64,000 nucleotides of DNA from Jacaranda mimosifolia (lineage: Eukaryota > Streptophyta > Magnoliopsida > Lamiales > Bignoniaceae), in NCBI GenBank assembly GCA_018894105.1, contig CM032133.1:10306501-10370500 (forward strand), written 5' to 3'. The position numbers were made by a program, and so were the translations under genes. The notes under the pieces were generated by a model, which saw only the letters and a list, made by a program, of their open reading frames with translations, ran no database searches and was not told the DNA's origin. This document shows positions 48,381-59,289 of this stretch, one piece after another. Numbering within the stretch: the stretch's first letter is position 1; the number at the start of each line of letters is the position of its first letter.

Positions 48381-48779
48381 TTTGGTTTTTAATTTGGTGT
48401 GAGCCAACATTTTTGGGAAAATACAAATCATGGAAAACAACGATGAAACACAATAATTTGCATAACATTGAAGGAAATAGGACCAAATTGAATATTAAAA
48501 TTAAAATTAAAATAGGAAATAAGACAATAATTAAACAATGAAACCAACATTGAAGGAAATAAGACAATAATTTACACAATAATAATCATACAAAATCAAA
48601 ATTAAATTGAATATTCCAAAATAGGACCACAAAATACCTAATCTAGTCTAAGTTAAACAAATGGCAATATTATTACACAGGGGGGTATTTAGCACCTTTT
48701 CCACCCCTAACTTTTCAACAGTAGCACAATGACAACAATGAAGGTTTCCAACAAAATCCATGAAACGTGCATGTAAGAT

Positions 48780-49060
48780 CAATTTTTTTCAACACTTCCT
48801 ACTGGTGGAGTACTTGGAACAATTGAAATGACCTCATTTTCTGCGTTATCCTCCGATTGCCCTTTCTTTTTGTGGTGGTATGCCTGCTTTGGAGGAGAAA
48901 CTGAAATGCCCATAGGAAACCATGCAGCACTCATAGGATTACACCAAACGAAAAAAATCGCAAACTTGGCTGGAACATCTGTAGTAGAGTCTCCCTTTTA
49001 TGGGCTTCTGCTTAGATTCATAGTTTTTTGCTCAGCAGTAGTTTGGAACATCTATAGTAG
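48780..49060 (-). pseudogene. Short remnant on the minus strand, possible GRF-type zinc-finger fragment
   Basis: KGRLYYRCSSQVCDFFRLV (about 48949-49005) resembles the end of a GRF zinc finger, and a similar GKVYYRCSK piece lies at about 49035-49075. Small GRF proteins occur near plant MULEs. An alternative open frame of about 75 codons overlaps the same strand. Short and frame-broken, so the assignment is weak. Confidence 0.3.
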
Positions 49061-49089
49061 ACTTTCCCTTTCAGGGCAAGCTTTATTTG

Positions 49090-49430
49090 AATCAATAAAG
49101 TTATTACACATGTGCCATTTTCCTTCACTTTTAGGCACTAAGACTACATTATAAAGTAAACTAGGAAATTGAATCTCTAAAATGTAGCCTACCTTTAAGA
49201 GTTTGTGGATCTCTGTCTTGATGATCTAACTCTTTCTAGCATTGAACACTCTTTTTGCTTGACCAACTTGAAGAAAGGTTCGATATTGAGACTATCCACT
49301 ATAATCTCTAAGTTGATTCCTTGCATGTCAGAAGCTTTCCCGGCTAACACATCAGCATTCTTCTATAAAAAGTTCACAAGCATGCATTGAGTGTTGGCGT
49401 CCATATAGGTTCCAATGTAAGCGACTTTAT
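49090..49430 (-). pseudogene. Tat fragment: N-terminal reverse transcriptase
   Basis: Collinear with 21880-22234 of the first element at the nucleotide level, including the GTAAGACTACATTATA block and the stretch before it. It contains the CNNFIDSNKACPE motif and many stops. Confidence 0.65.
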
Positions 49431-49443
49431 CCAGGTTTCTAAG

Positions 49444-49860
49444 CTAGAGATTGATTATATTGAATTCCTCCACTAACTCGACCTTGGTATTTTCTAACTT
49501 TATCTTCTTTGTGGGGACCTTGACTGGCATATCGATGGCTGGAATGTTGTTTATTGGGCATGCCTTTGGATGGCTCTTCTGGACAAATGTATAAACTAAA
49601 AAGGTATGACAACGCCCGACCTCTTTAAAGTTACACACCACCTTACTTGTTCCTACTAAGGTTGAAAATGTCACTTTGTGGTAAGTCGACATGATTGCCC
49701 TGAAGCCATTGAGAGCTGGTCTTCCAATGATGGCAATGTGAGCAAATGGGGCATCGATTACCAAATAGCTTATCATCAAAGTATGCTTCTTAGGAGTAGC
49801 TAAACAAGGTCGAGAGTTGAACTAACCTAATAGGGGTGATTTTCGATCCCCCACATTCTA
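49444..49860 (-). pseudogene. Tat fragment: protease region
   Basis: MISYLVIDAPFAHIAIIGRP, then ALNGFRAIMSTYHKVTFSTL matches the second half of the protease region of the first element. The active-site half is decayed. Confidence 0.7.
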
Positions 49861-50034
49861 CCAGAGAGGTATGCATAGGTTCAAACTGGTGCTTTTCTAT
49901 GTCTATTTTTTGCAACATGGGATATAAAATGATGTTGGCTAAGCCATCTTGCCCTTAACATCCCTCCAGGGCTTCTTGATGTTTCTCTGGGAGAGCTTGG
50001 TTGGAATGTTCGTCTTCTTTCTTACCCTTATGCT

Positions 50035-51430
50035 TTATGAATTTTTTGAGGTTTCCTTAGTAGATGAGACGCTTAATCTCATAATGTAGTTAGAAGCAGT
50101 TCTCAGTACCATGTCTATTCTGTTTGTGAGATATGAAAAATTCTTCGATGTCTTCATGTTAGGGTACTCATTGATCTTTCTTAACTTTTTTAGTATGCTA
50201 TCATACTGAATAACAACCAATACTTCCTTCATTGTGGTGTTTAGGGGCCTATAATGGTGGCATCTCTTAATCAGCAGTTGATTGCTATCCTTCTGAGGTC
50301 GGTCAGTTTTCTCTTTCCCTTTTGCCTTTTTTTCTTGATGTGGCACTCCATACTTTATTTTGTTCATGTCTTCTTGGGTCATATAATAGTCGGTTAAATC
50401 GAGCTTCAATTATCCACGAGCACTCCTTAACTAGCATATTAGCATATTCCTTATGCTTGAGTCTGAGGAAAAATACATCGATTAGGAATTCACTGCATGG
50501 GTTGTTGATCTTAAGAACTCCTATGTTAAAACGGGCAAAAATTCCCTAAGAGTTTTTTTTCACTCTTCTTGGCTGTATGCAAATTAGTGTGAGGCAGATT
50601 TATCTTCCTTTGACTGGCAAACTGGTGTAGAAACATATCATAAAGCTAGTTATAGAAGTAGATTGATGCAGGCTCGACTTTGACAAACCACTCGAGTGCA
50701 ATTCTTTGGAAAGTGGTGACCAACATTTTTGCACAATATTGTCATTATAGCCATGGAGTTGCATTATGTGCTCAAATTGCAGTAGATGCTCATTTGGGTC
50801 TATGGAGCCATTGTATCAAGGAAGGCCAATGGGTATTTTGGAGTTGACTGCAATATGCTCCTCAATTTCTGGTAAGAATGAAGATTCCTTCTCTCATCGA
50901 TGTCAATCTACATGCTCTAGAGGGTTCTTTTCTAAGTTTCATCAAGACAACTCTTCCCAGTGTCTATTAAGTTGCTGAACTTGATGGGTTACCTCTTCCC
51001 ATTCTTCTTGATCTTCCTAGTTCATATTTTTGCTCAGCTAGGGTTTGTTCCACTTGATTCTCCCACGTTGTGAGGCTCGATGGGATTGAGCGCTTTCTTC
51101 TATAAAGTCAGTCACCTCTTCTTGTGACTGGAAATGATGTTTATGGTACTCATGGAAGTTGCGTGCTGGGCCTTTATGGAGTCTACTAGGCTAACATCTT
51201 GGTTCATGTCTCAATTTTAGGCTGAGATTTGGTCGCTTATCATTTACATAAGTTGTGGGATTGTTAATGTGGTAACTTGGTCCAATTGGGAGCTGGGACC
51301 ATCTGTCTCTTAGTTTGATTGTTGTTATGGGGAAATTTTTGAGTGGAGGTGGCGAAGGTGGTGATCTCTGTTCACTTTGTCTCTTAAAATTAACACTCTT
51401 GGTATTCACTATATTTTACGATTCTGGACT
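50035..51430 (-). pseudogene. Tat fragment: gag
   Basis: KRCHHYRPLNTTMKEVLVVI aligns with FHNYAPLNTPRREVLRAIQ of the first element. The nucleotide order of the capsid part (50560-50990) matches 23700-24060. Many stops and shifts. Confidence 0.65.
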
Positions 51431-51440
51431 TTGGATCTCA

Positions 51441-52015
51441 TAGACGATGCCAAATGATAATATATTTTGTATGGGAGGTGAATAAGGGAAAGATCTCTTT
51501 CTAGTTAATAGAATGGACATATCTAGTTATCAAACAATAGTGTGGGTCAAGTCCTGTAACAAAAAAAAGAAAACGAAAAAGCACATTAGGATTGCAGAGG
51601 TGGCCTTCAGCTAAAAATCCCCCAATACCTAGATCAGATCAAGTATGGAAGAGGGTAAAAGAGCAAAATGAGGGCCAAATGTGGTGGTCTTTTAATATGT
51701 GTCAACCAGCATACCTTTCGTCGACTAGAGGTACAACAACAAATCTTCTACATTAAATGTGGTGGAGGTAGACTGACGAAGCATTTAATGTAAACAGGAT
51801 ATGTGTTCAGCCACATTAAATGTGGATGTAACAGGATGAGCAAAGTTGGAATACATTAAATATAGTAAAGTATACCTAATAGATGATTACTTAACCTGCT
51901 GGAGTCGGCTTTTAAGCTGGCTCAGATACTAACTATCCTCCTTCATTCCAATAAGGTCAACTACATTCATATGGTCAAACTTTCATTAGGTCAACTCAAG
52001 AATGAGCCTATCACA
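51441..52015 (-). repeat. 5' LTR and PBS of the Tat fragment
   Basis: The PBS core reads TTTGGCATCGTCTATG on the element strand, a mutated version of TTTGGCGCCGTCTGTG. The LTR then runs TGATAATATATT...CTATCACA on the plus strand. It carries three ACATTAAATGTGG-like repeats (51740-51830) similar to those in the first Tat LTR. Confidence 0.6.
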
Positions 52016-52020
52016 ACAAT

Positions 52021-52227
52021 ATGGAGTTGTCTCTTGGTCCCCCTTCTAGGTGCGATGGACCCTGGCGGTATTCGTTTAACGAGGCTAACAATGTAGCATC
52101 GTCTATGCCCTGTGAATTGAATTCTCTGGTTGGTTTAATTGAGTCCAATGAGTTCTCTACCCATGATGCCACTGGTAGGCTCCATCTAGTTATGGTCGAG
52201 AAGTCTCAAGCTCTCCCATATCAGTAA
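52021..52227 (+). CDS. Short open frame of unknown origin (68 codons)
   Basis: MELSLGPPSRCDGPWRYSFN begins 5 bp beyond the Tat LTR end. It is more GC-rich than the surrounding DNA. I do not recognise the protein. It may be a captured exon, part of an unrecognised element, or chance; there are no splice or promoter signals that I can defend. Confidence 0.2.
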   Translation: MELSLGPPSRCDGPWRYSFNEANNVASSMPCELNSLVGLIESNEFSTHDATGRLHLVMVEKSQALPYQ

Positions 52228-53111
52228 CAAAAAGAATTATTTGTCATAATAATAATTATTAAAAGTTTAATAGTAACAAAAACTTAAACTTAATAACATA
52301 CCTCTAGTCACAATAGAAATTTTGTTAGAAATTATATAAACAATTTAAACTATATTGTCATTATACATGTATTATTAATTATCAATAATGGCAACTTAAA
52401 CTATTAATTCTCGTAATTATTAAGGCATGTGACAAGACAAAAATTATTACCACTAAAAGTAATTGTCATTTAACATATGTCATTAGTAATAATTTTCACA
52501 TTATCCCTTTTTTTATGTCTAATATTACATTATTTTTAGGGGCAATTTTCATTGTATAATTTTGTATGAAGTCTAATACTTATTTTCAAAAGGATTTCAA
52601 ATGATGAAAAATACCTTTTATTTTAGTCATGTATTTAGATTTAAGATATGTTTATTTTAATATATAATTCTGATCCTTTTTTTTTAAAACTTTATGATGT
52701 TGAACACTAAGATAAATATCATATATTACATAAACTAATTAATCAATGAAATTATATTTTATACATATAATTATTATGGTATCTTTAAATTTTATCATTT
52801 TGCATGTCCTCATGTCTATGTTATGTCATTGTGTTTGTGTCAATGCATTATAATCTAAACACTCAACTAAAATGGTCATATAAAAATGCAAGACAATAAA
52901 AATAATGAATAAAAGCGAAAAATTATTAGAATATTTGAAGAATCAAAATAAAACTATAAGCGTGTAAAAGGACTAAATATCATGTAGAGGGTCAAAATGC
53001 AAATGAATATGCAAAATGGATACGCAGGTAAACTGACCAAATGCCTTAACAATGAAATGATATACATATATGTACATATATATGTCTATGTTATGCCGTT
53101 TGCATTCTCAG
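52228..53111. other. AT-rich DNA without recognisable genes
   Basis: Contains many TAATAATTATTA-like short inverted motifs at 52240-52520. No coding sequence seen. Confidence 0.55.
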
Positions 53112-54320
53112 CATTTTTACTTCCTTCTTGAGAGTTCCCTTAAACGGCATCAAAATGATGCTGCAGAAAAATGGAGTGAGGTCCTTTCCAGTAGACAATA
53201 AAATGTTGGTCCTTTTCCTCTAGAACACGTGCAAAGAAATCTCTATTTCTCGAAAGTTCTTGAAAGTCCACGGTTCTTTTGTTAATGATTTCTTTTGCTT
53301 GAATTCTTTTTGGTACTTAATATTTATAGCTTTTGTCTTGATCGGCTTACACCCATTAGATTTTTTTTTCTATCCTTCCTCGTGGGTTTAAATGGTCTTT
53401 GAGGTCTCCAGCCCTTTTACTTAATTAGTTGAATTAATGGGTCATTTTCAATTAATTTATCGAATCACCCTTATAGTTAAATTATCCACATCAAGCTTCT
53501 TATTTTGAGAGCTTGTGATCCCTTTCTTTTTTAAAGATTTATTGAATATTTCAAGACATTTTACAAGTTTCAGAACATTTAATAAAATATTTTATGAACT
53601 TATTTAAGCTCAGTTGAACACCTCTTAGAGGGTGCTTATTGAGCTAATAAACTTCTCAAAATATTTTATAAGATGTTAAGGACCTATAAAATGTCATGAA
53701 GTATTTGATAAAAGTTTTGTAAAAAGGTTTTATAAGTTCTCAAAGTAAAATGTCAAGATCTTATAAACTCTTTTTTAAGAAACCATAAGAAATTCTTAAT
53801 TTTTTTTAAGATTACAACAAACTCCTTTTATTTTTAGCCATGTTAATAACAAAATTGTCATTACTAACATATCTAAGATCTTATTTTAAAATTATTTTAG
53901 GGTGAATTGCATCCAGTCTTCCTAAAGTTTGGCATAATTACAAAAAAACCCTCATTGTTTTGAAAATTACATATATCCTACAAACATTTACCGCCGTCTA
54001 CAATATAGTCCAACCGTTACTCGTTGTCAAAAAAAGTAGGTGAAGTTTTGAAATTGCCCTTATGTTGATTGACTTCAATTTTGACCATTTCTAACAATTT
54101 TTTATTAACTAATATTTTTAAAATATTTATAAATATACATGCATCTATACATATATGCATATGCATATATGCATGTAAATATATACATACATATATATAC
54201 ATAAATATACACACATCTCTATGTATAATTATACATTAATGCACGTATATGTGTATCTATATATTTAAATACACACATATATTACATACATATAAATATA
54301 TATGTATTAAATAATACATA

Positions 54321-54322
54321 TA

Positions 54323-54363
<41 letters not shown>

Positions 54364-54392
54364 CGTACCCATCCCCATCCCCATCCCCATCC
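54321..54392. repeat. (AC)n(AT)n and (CATCCC)n simple repeats inside the MULE
   Basis: AC dinucleotides (54323-54344) pass into AT dinucleotides (to about 54362), followed by four CCCATCC-type units at 54367-54392. Confidence 0.85.
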
Positions 54393-54669
54393 TCACTCTC
54401 ACCATACCACACTGTACCGTTCAGCCTTAGCTAGATCTATATCTGCCAGATCTGGCCTGGCCGTCTAGCCATGGCCATGGCATGCATAAGGTTGGGGCAG
54501 GATGGGGGCGAACTCAAATACCTCACCATTCCAGCAGAAACTTTAGGGGAGGAAGGGAAGATGTGTTGAGGGGGTTGAGGGGCCAAAGGCAGCCATAGGT
54601 TGCAAAAGGTTGGGGGAAGGGGTGATGGATTGATGGGGTAGGGGTAGAGGTAGGAAGGAAAGTTGTTGC

Positions 54670-54702
54670 CTTCTTTCTTTCTTTCTTTCTTTCTTCTTTC
54701 TT
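54670..54702. repeat. (CTTT)n microsatellite inside the MULE
   Basis: About seven CTTT units followed by a T/C-rich tail. Confidence 0.85.
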
Positions 54703-55872
54703 TTTTCCTCTTTTTTTTTAATTTTTTATTTATTTTTATTAATTAATGAATAAATATAATTAATATATATTAATCTATTTAGTTCTTAATTGATAAATAA
54801 ATTTAATTAAATTAATTTAAATGTATTTATGATTTAACATTATTAAATATAGAATTTAAGATTATAAAATGATAGTTTTTATTTTTACTTATTTTATTGT
54901 TAATAAAAATTAGCAAAATTTAATTAATTATATTAGATATTTTTATTATTTTAATTATTGAGTATGTAATTTAAAATTGTTGCCTAAGATGATAGATAGA
55001 TTTTTATTTTCATTTTACTTATTTTACTTGATTAATAAATAAATATGTTTGAATTAAATTTAGTAAAATTATTTAAATAATTCAAGTTTAAATTTATTGA
55101 AGTTATGTTGTGTAAGATATATTTATTGTAAGTTATATCTAAAATTATTAAAATTATTAGAGTTATATTATATAAGATAAGTTTTATTTTAAGTTATGTT
55201 GTAATATAAAATTATTAAAATCATATTTTCTAAGGAGATAAATTTAAATTTTCAATAAATTTAAGGTGATAAAAATGTATCAAATAAATCCTCATAAATA
55301 TAAAAATATTACAAATAGGTCTAAGGGTATTTATGTCTTTGCATATTTTTATTTTTATTTTTTTGTTTTTTCTGCCAATTTTAACACAATGGGATTTTGA
55401 CTTTTTCCACTTTCCATCAGCATTACATTTTAGTTTCAAAGTTCAGAGGTATATATAATTTTCAAAACAACGAGAATTGTTTTGTGATTATGCCAAACTT
55501 TAGGGAGTGTGGATATAATTTAATCCATTATTTTATCCAAACAATTTAAAAGCTTATTTTAAAATTGAAATCTAACATCTTTTAAGTTTCAATAAAATAA
55601 AAATATCTTATAAAACATAAGAGCTTATATAATATTTTAAATAAACTTAATCCAACGCACTCTTAATCTTGGACTCTCAAGCTTAAACCATGCAACCCTA
55701 CTGGAAGTTGGTTAGGTTCTAGTCGAGATGTCCCAATTGAGCCAATTTTCAATTCAAACAAAGAAAACTAAAAATGATTGAATTGAAAATTGGCTCAATT
55801 GGGACATCTCGACTGGAACCTAACCAACTTCCAGTAGGGTTGCATGGTTTAAGCTTGAGAGTTCGAGATTAA

Positions 55873-56267
55873 GATTGCGTTGGATTAAGTTTATTTAAAA
55901 TATTATATAAGCTCTTAGGTTTTATAAGATATTTTTATTTTATTGAAACTTAAAAGATGTTAGATTTCATTTTAAAAATAAGCTTTTAAATTGTTTGGAT
56001 AAAATAATTTTAAAATAAAATCTTAGATAGAGCTCGCAGATGTTAGTAATGACAATTTTATTATTAAAATAGCTAAAAATAAATGGAGTTTGTTTTAATC
56101 TTAAAAATAAATTAAGAACTTCTTGTTTTTTTCTTAAAAATGAGCTTATAAGATTTTAACATCTTATTTTGGAAACTTATAAAATCTTTTTATAAAAAAT
56201 TTATCAAACACTTCATGATATCTTATAAGATATTTTAAGAAGTTTATAAGCTCATCCAACTACTCTC
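55873..56267. mobile_element. Tourist-like MITE family A, copy 4 (right arm)
   Basis: Mirror of copy 3, without the MULE. TAA flanks both ends (55870-55872 and 56268-56270). A truncated relative follows at 56271-56345. Confidence 0.7.
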
Positions 56268-56368
56268 TAAGAGGTGTTTGACTGAGCTTAAATAAGTTCC
56301 TAAAATATTTTATAAAATGTTTTGAAACTTGTAAAATGTCATATTAATATATAGCAATTTTTGTTTTT

Positions 56369-56386
56369 GAGAGAGAGAGAGAGAGC
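56369..56386. repeat. (GA)n microsatellite in the right arm only
   Basis: About nine GA units; the corresponding left-arm site has only GAGAGC. Confidence 0.85.
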
Positions 56387-57449
56387 TCTCAAAATAAGAA
56401 GTTTAATGTGGATAATTTTAACTATAAAGGCGATTCAGTCAATTAATTAAAAATGACCCATTATATTAAATCAACTAATTAAGTAAAAGGGCTGGAGAGC
56501 ACAAGATCATATAAGCCCACAAGAAAAGATAGAAAAACCCTAATGGACTTAAGCCCATCAAGATAAAAACTATCAATACTGAGTCAAAAAAGAATTGGAG
56601 TACAAGAAATTATTCGCAAAACAACCATGAACTTTCACGAACTTTTGAGAAACAAAAATCTCACGAAAAAAAAACCAATATTTTTCTGTCTATCAGAGAA
56701 AACCTCAATTCATTTTCGTGTAGCATCATTTTAATGTTTTTTATGGGAACTCTCAAGAAGGAAGTAAAAATGTTATGAACAGAGACGAAATCAAAAATCT
56801 GACAACCAGGTAGCCCAGCATTGAGGATGTGGATAGTTGCGACTCAAAATACCATTGAGCCTAACACCACGGCTAGTCCCAAATGCATTCACTGCGTCGA
56901 AGGGGATGCCTGTGTAGCATGTATCTCTCCTTGGAGACCACGTTATGATGTGGCCCCATAAGTATTGTCAAGTTTACGGGAAAGTGTCACTACTTGAGTT
57001 TCAGCTAATACGGTCACCCAACATGTGGATGAGCAAAAAACAACCCTATTATTAGAACTAGAGGGCTTTGTCCTCCTCAGAGCAGACTACTTGGAAAGCC
57101 GACTTTGGATAAGATCTCACTTCCCCTGCTTCTTCCCCGTGAGTGAACTTCTATTCCTTACTTCAAGAAAACTCCTTCTTGCAATTACTTGTGACGATTG
57201 GGTACGGATACATTCGCCAGCACCCCTTTTTTTTGGAAAAGATAGAGCACTTGTATGTGTTTGTTATTGCTCATGAAATCAACAAGCACAAAGTATATGA
57301 TGAAGGATGTAGCCAAAGCAAAAGGCTAGAAGACCACAAATGTAGTCCTCTTCGAAGACCCCCTACCTACATACTGCTTACCATTTCAAGAGTAGAGATT
57401 CTAACTGCATCACTACAGCATAGGCTCATCCAACACCCACTTCTAAAGG

Positions 57450-58360
57450 CGAAGAAGAACCTAACAAAGTGAAGACTGGGCGAATGGTGTTGCGTCTACC
57501 ATAGTAATACATCACGAAGCATTGTGAACACTTAAAGGATGAAATTGAGAAGTTGATCCAGGATGAGTTAAAGATTATGTGAAGTGGAGGTCAAACAATC
57601 CTGAGGAGGCACAAATAGACAAAGAAAGTAGACATCGCTGGCAACAAGTTGATGGAAGTTTGTGGCCTAAGAACCAGCAGTACCCACGCAGTTGAAACGA
57701 CATCCCCATTTCTGGGGTCCTTTTAGAGCTTTTAAGAGGACTAGCTAATGGAGGTTTCACCAATACTAAGAAGGCTCCGATGCAAGTAGCAGCCTCGAGC
57801 AAGTCCCCGCTGGTGATCCTATACTAGAGGCCTTCAAAACTTGATCTTCAATGTTCAGTGTTACACTATAGAACCCAAAACAACATGGGCCCCAAGAGTC
57901 CGTAGTTCAAAACATTTTTGTGGACTCAAAGAAACCCAGCATATGTAAGAGAAAACAAGGTAGGAAACATGTAGCAATGACCTCCCAGGATGCTAACAAA
58001 CACAGAACATAGATCGCAGGAGGAAGGAGGAACCTTGACTAAGGATAGATTGATGGTGTGCAACACACAGGATGAGCGATACTTAAGTACACGCCCCCTA
58101 AAACTAAAATGGCAGAGATACTCTGGGTTGCTATCTTAGAAGGCCTAATTGGATACTCCCCAAAGGTTACAAAAAGTTTAGAAAGGCAGAAGCTCACAAA
58201 GTATTGTGACTACCATCATTGTTGCAGGCATACTAACAAATAGTGCTGGAACCTAATAGATAAAATTGAGGCGCTGATCCAGCAAGGTTACCTCAATGAA
58301 CATGTCGACGAGCAAAATAATATCCTCAAGGATGATCACTAATTAGGAGAAAAGAAGACC
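57450..58360 (+). pseudogene. Tat-lineage gag remnants with two zinc-finger-like copies
   Basis: YTPPKTKMAEILWVAILEGL, then KYCDYHHCCRHTNK, then a stop and CWNLIDKIEALIQQGYLNEH (about 58092-58310) matches the Tat gag zinc-finger region, with the C-X-H-X-C pattern still visible. An earlier copy at about 57475-57590 has WCCVYHSNTS and HLKDEIEKLIQDELK. Stops and frame changes throughout, so nothing functional is made. Duplication within gag or rearrangement is likely. Confidence 0.6.
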
Positions 58361-58899
58361 ACTGGTGTCCACCCAGCCAATATCTACACCCAGGAGTAGA
58401 ATTGTGTATTCCACAAGCATGACACTAGTCCCCGTAATAAGAGTCGCCAAAGCAACTCGAAAGGCACAAAAAGAGGTTTAATCCAGAGCACAACCACCTA
58501 AAAGAGCACTAAAAGTCCCTCCATGAATAATAGCTGAATGAATGAGTCGAGCGAGCGCATGAGGAAAGATGAATGTACAAATACACTCCAAGATTCTAAT
58601 AGCTTGGCCACACTCACTTCCAAAGATTACATCCTGTATTACTTAGATGCGATGCCCGCGATATCTTTTGTCACCCCTTGCTTCTTAATTTGAATAGAAC
58701 TTACCCACTTGAAAATGTCACCTTTTTTTGTTATCGTTATTCTCTTGAATAAATGCATATATACTTCTAACAATTCAATATTTCTTTTTGTAACTTTGAT
58801 TTTTTTCGCGACTGTATGCACCACCTTCGAAGCACTCTCGAAGACCCATCAATATAAGCTTATTATAAGGTTCCTCATGGAGTACGTGGTTGCCATCCA

Positions 58900-59285
58900 A
58901 TGTAATCCCACTATAAGGTCCCCTGAGGGTAAGTGGTTGTTGGAATAAACCTAATATAGGCCTTCTAGGAGGCATGTGGTAGCCACTCTGAAAAAGCCTA
59001 CTGTAATTCCTCTAGGTTGGTGGCAACTCTTTACTAAAAAAATACTATAAGCCCTTTGGGAGGTATGTGATAGCCACTCTGAGAAAAACCAACTGTAACT
59101 CCTCCATGATGGTGGCAACTGTTTAACATAAACCTACTATATGGCCCTTCGGGAGGCACCTAGTACCACTTTGGAAGCCTACTGTAATTCTCCCAATTGG
59201 TGGCAACTCTTTAGCACAGACCCACTATATGGCCCTCTGAGAGCACGTAGCAATTAAGCAAAGAAGCCCACCTCTTATTCTTTCT
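58900..59285. repeat. ~90-bp tandem repeat, four to five copies, in the Tat-derived region
   Basis: The unit contains CCTACTATATGGCCCTTCGG, then GAGGCATGTGGTAGCCACTC, then CTACTGTAATTCCTC and GGTGGCAACTCTTT. Starts at about 58902, 58947, 59042, 59133 and 59221. A partly related block lies near 58850. Such arrays are known in the 3' region of Tat/Ogre elements. Confidence 0.75.
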
Positions 59286-59289
59286 AAAG

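Larger units (their letters stand above)
41660..49060 (+). mobile_element. MULE (MuDR/MURA type), right end missing
   Basis: The left end near 41670 (GGGGCTAAATGTACATTACT and on through the GCTACAAAATCCCC block) resembles the terminal region of the small MULE at 53900. The body carries a MURA-type transposase pseudogene on the plus strand. No matching right terminal inverted repeat is found before the Tat fragment that begins at about 49080, so the right end is lost or displaced. The right boundary given here is approximate. Confidence 0.6.
49080..52015 (-). mobile_element. 5' fragment of a second Tat-lineage retrotransposon
   Basis: The order on the minus strand is LTR (51455-52015), PBS, gag, protease and the first part of RT, then it stops at about 49080. 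It is collinear with the first Tat element (21890-25439). There is no 3' half and no second LTR. The end of the RT part reads CNNFIDSNKACPE; beyond it lies unrelated MULE-side sequence. Confidence 0.75.
53900..55526. mobile_element. Non-autonomous MULE (1627 bp) with perfect 9-bp duplication
   Basis: Long terminal inverted repeats: CTAAAGTTTGGCATAATTAC (left) and CTAAAGTTTGGCATAATCAC (reverse complement of the right end), about 80 bp each with a few differences. The 9-bp duplication ATTATTTTA lies at 53891-53899 and 55527-55535. The right arm of the inverted repeat has the same site once, without the insert. No transposase; internal simple repeats are listed separately. Confidence 0.9.
53638..55662. 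mobile_element. Tourist-like MITE family A, copy 3 (left arm), split by a MULE
   Basis: GAGGGTGCTTATTGAGC at the left and GAGTGCGTTGGATTAAG (reverse complement of the right end), with TTA on both sides (53635-53637 and 55663-55665). About 389 bp without the MULE. A truncated relative in the other orientation ends at 53634, sharing the TTA. Confidence 0.7.
53112..56772. repeat. Large inverted repeat, arms about 1 kb, 20-nt spacer
   Basis: The left arm is 53112-53899 plus 55536-55757 (1010 bp without the MULE). The right arm is 55778-56772 (995 bp). The spacer is 55758-55777. The innermost 80 bp (such as GCCAATTTTCAATTCAA against its complement) differ at about one base, whereas outer parts differ more often and by indels. 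Each arm holds a copy of MITE family A. As RNA this would form a long hairpin. Confidence 0.85.

Noticed and set aside
57143..57472. 109-codon plus-strand open frame upstream of the gag remnants
   Set aside because: No family resemblance and it overlaps another frame; probably chance within decayed Tat sequence.
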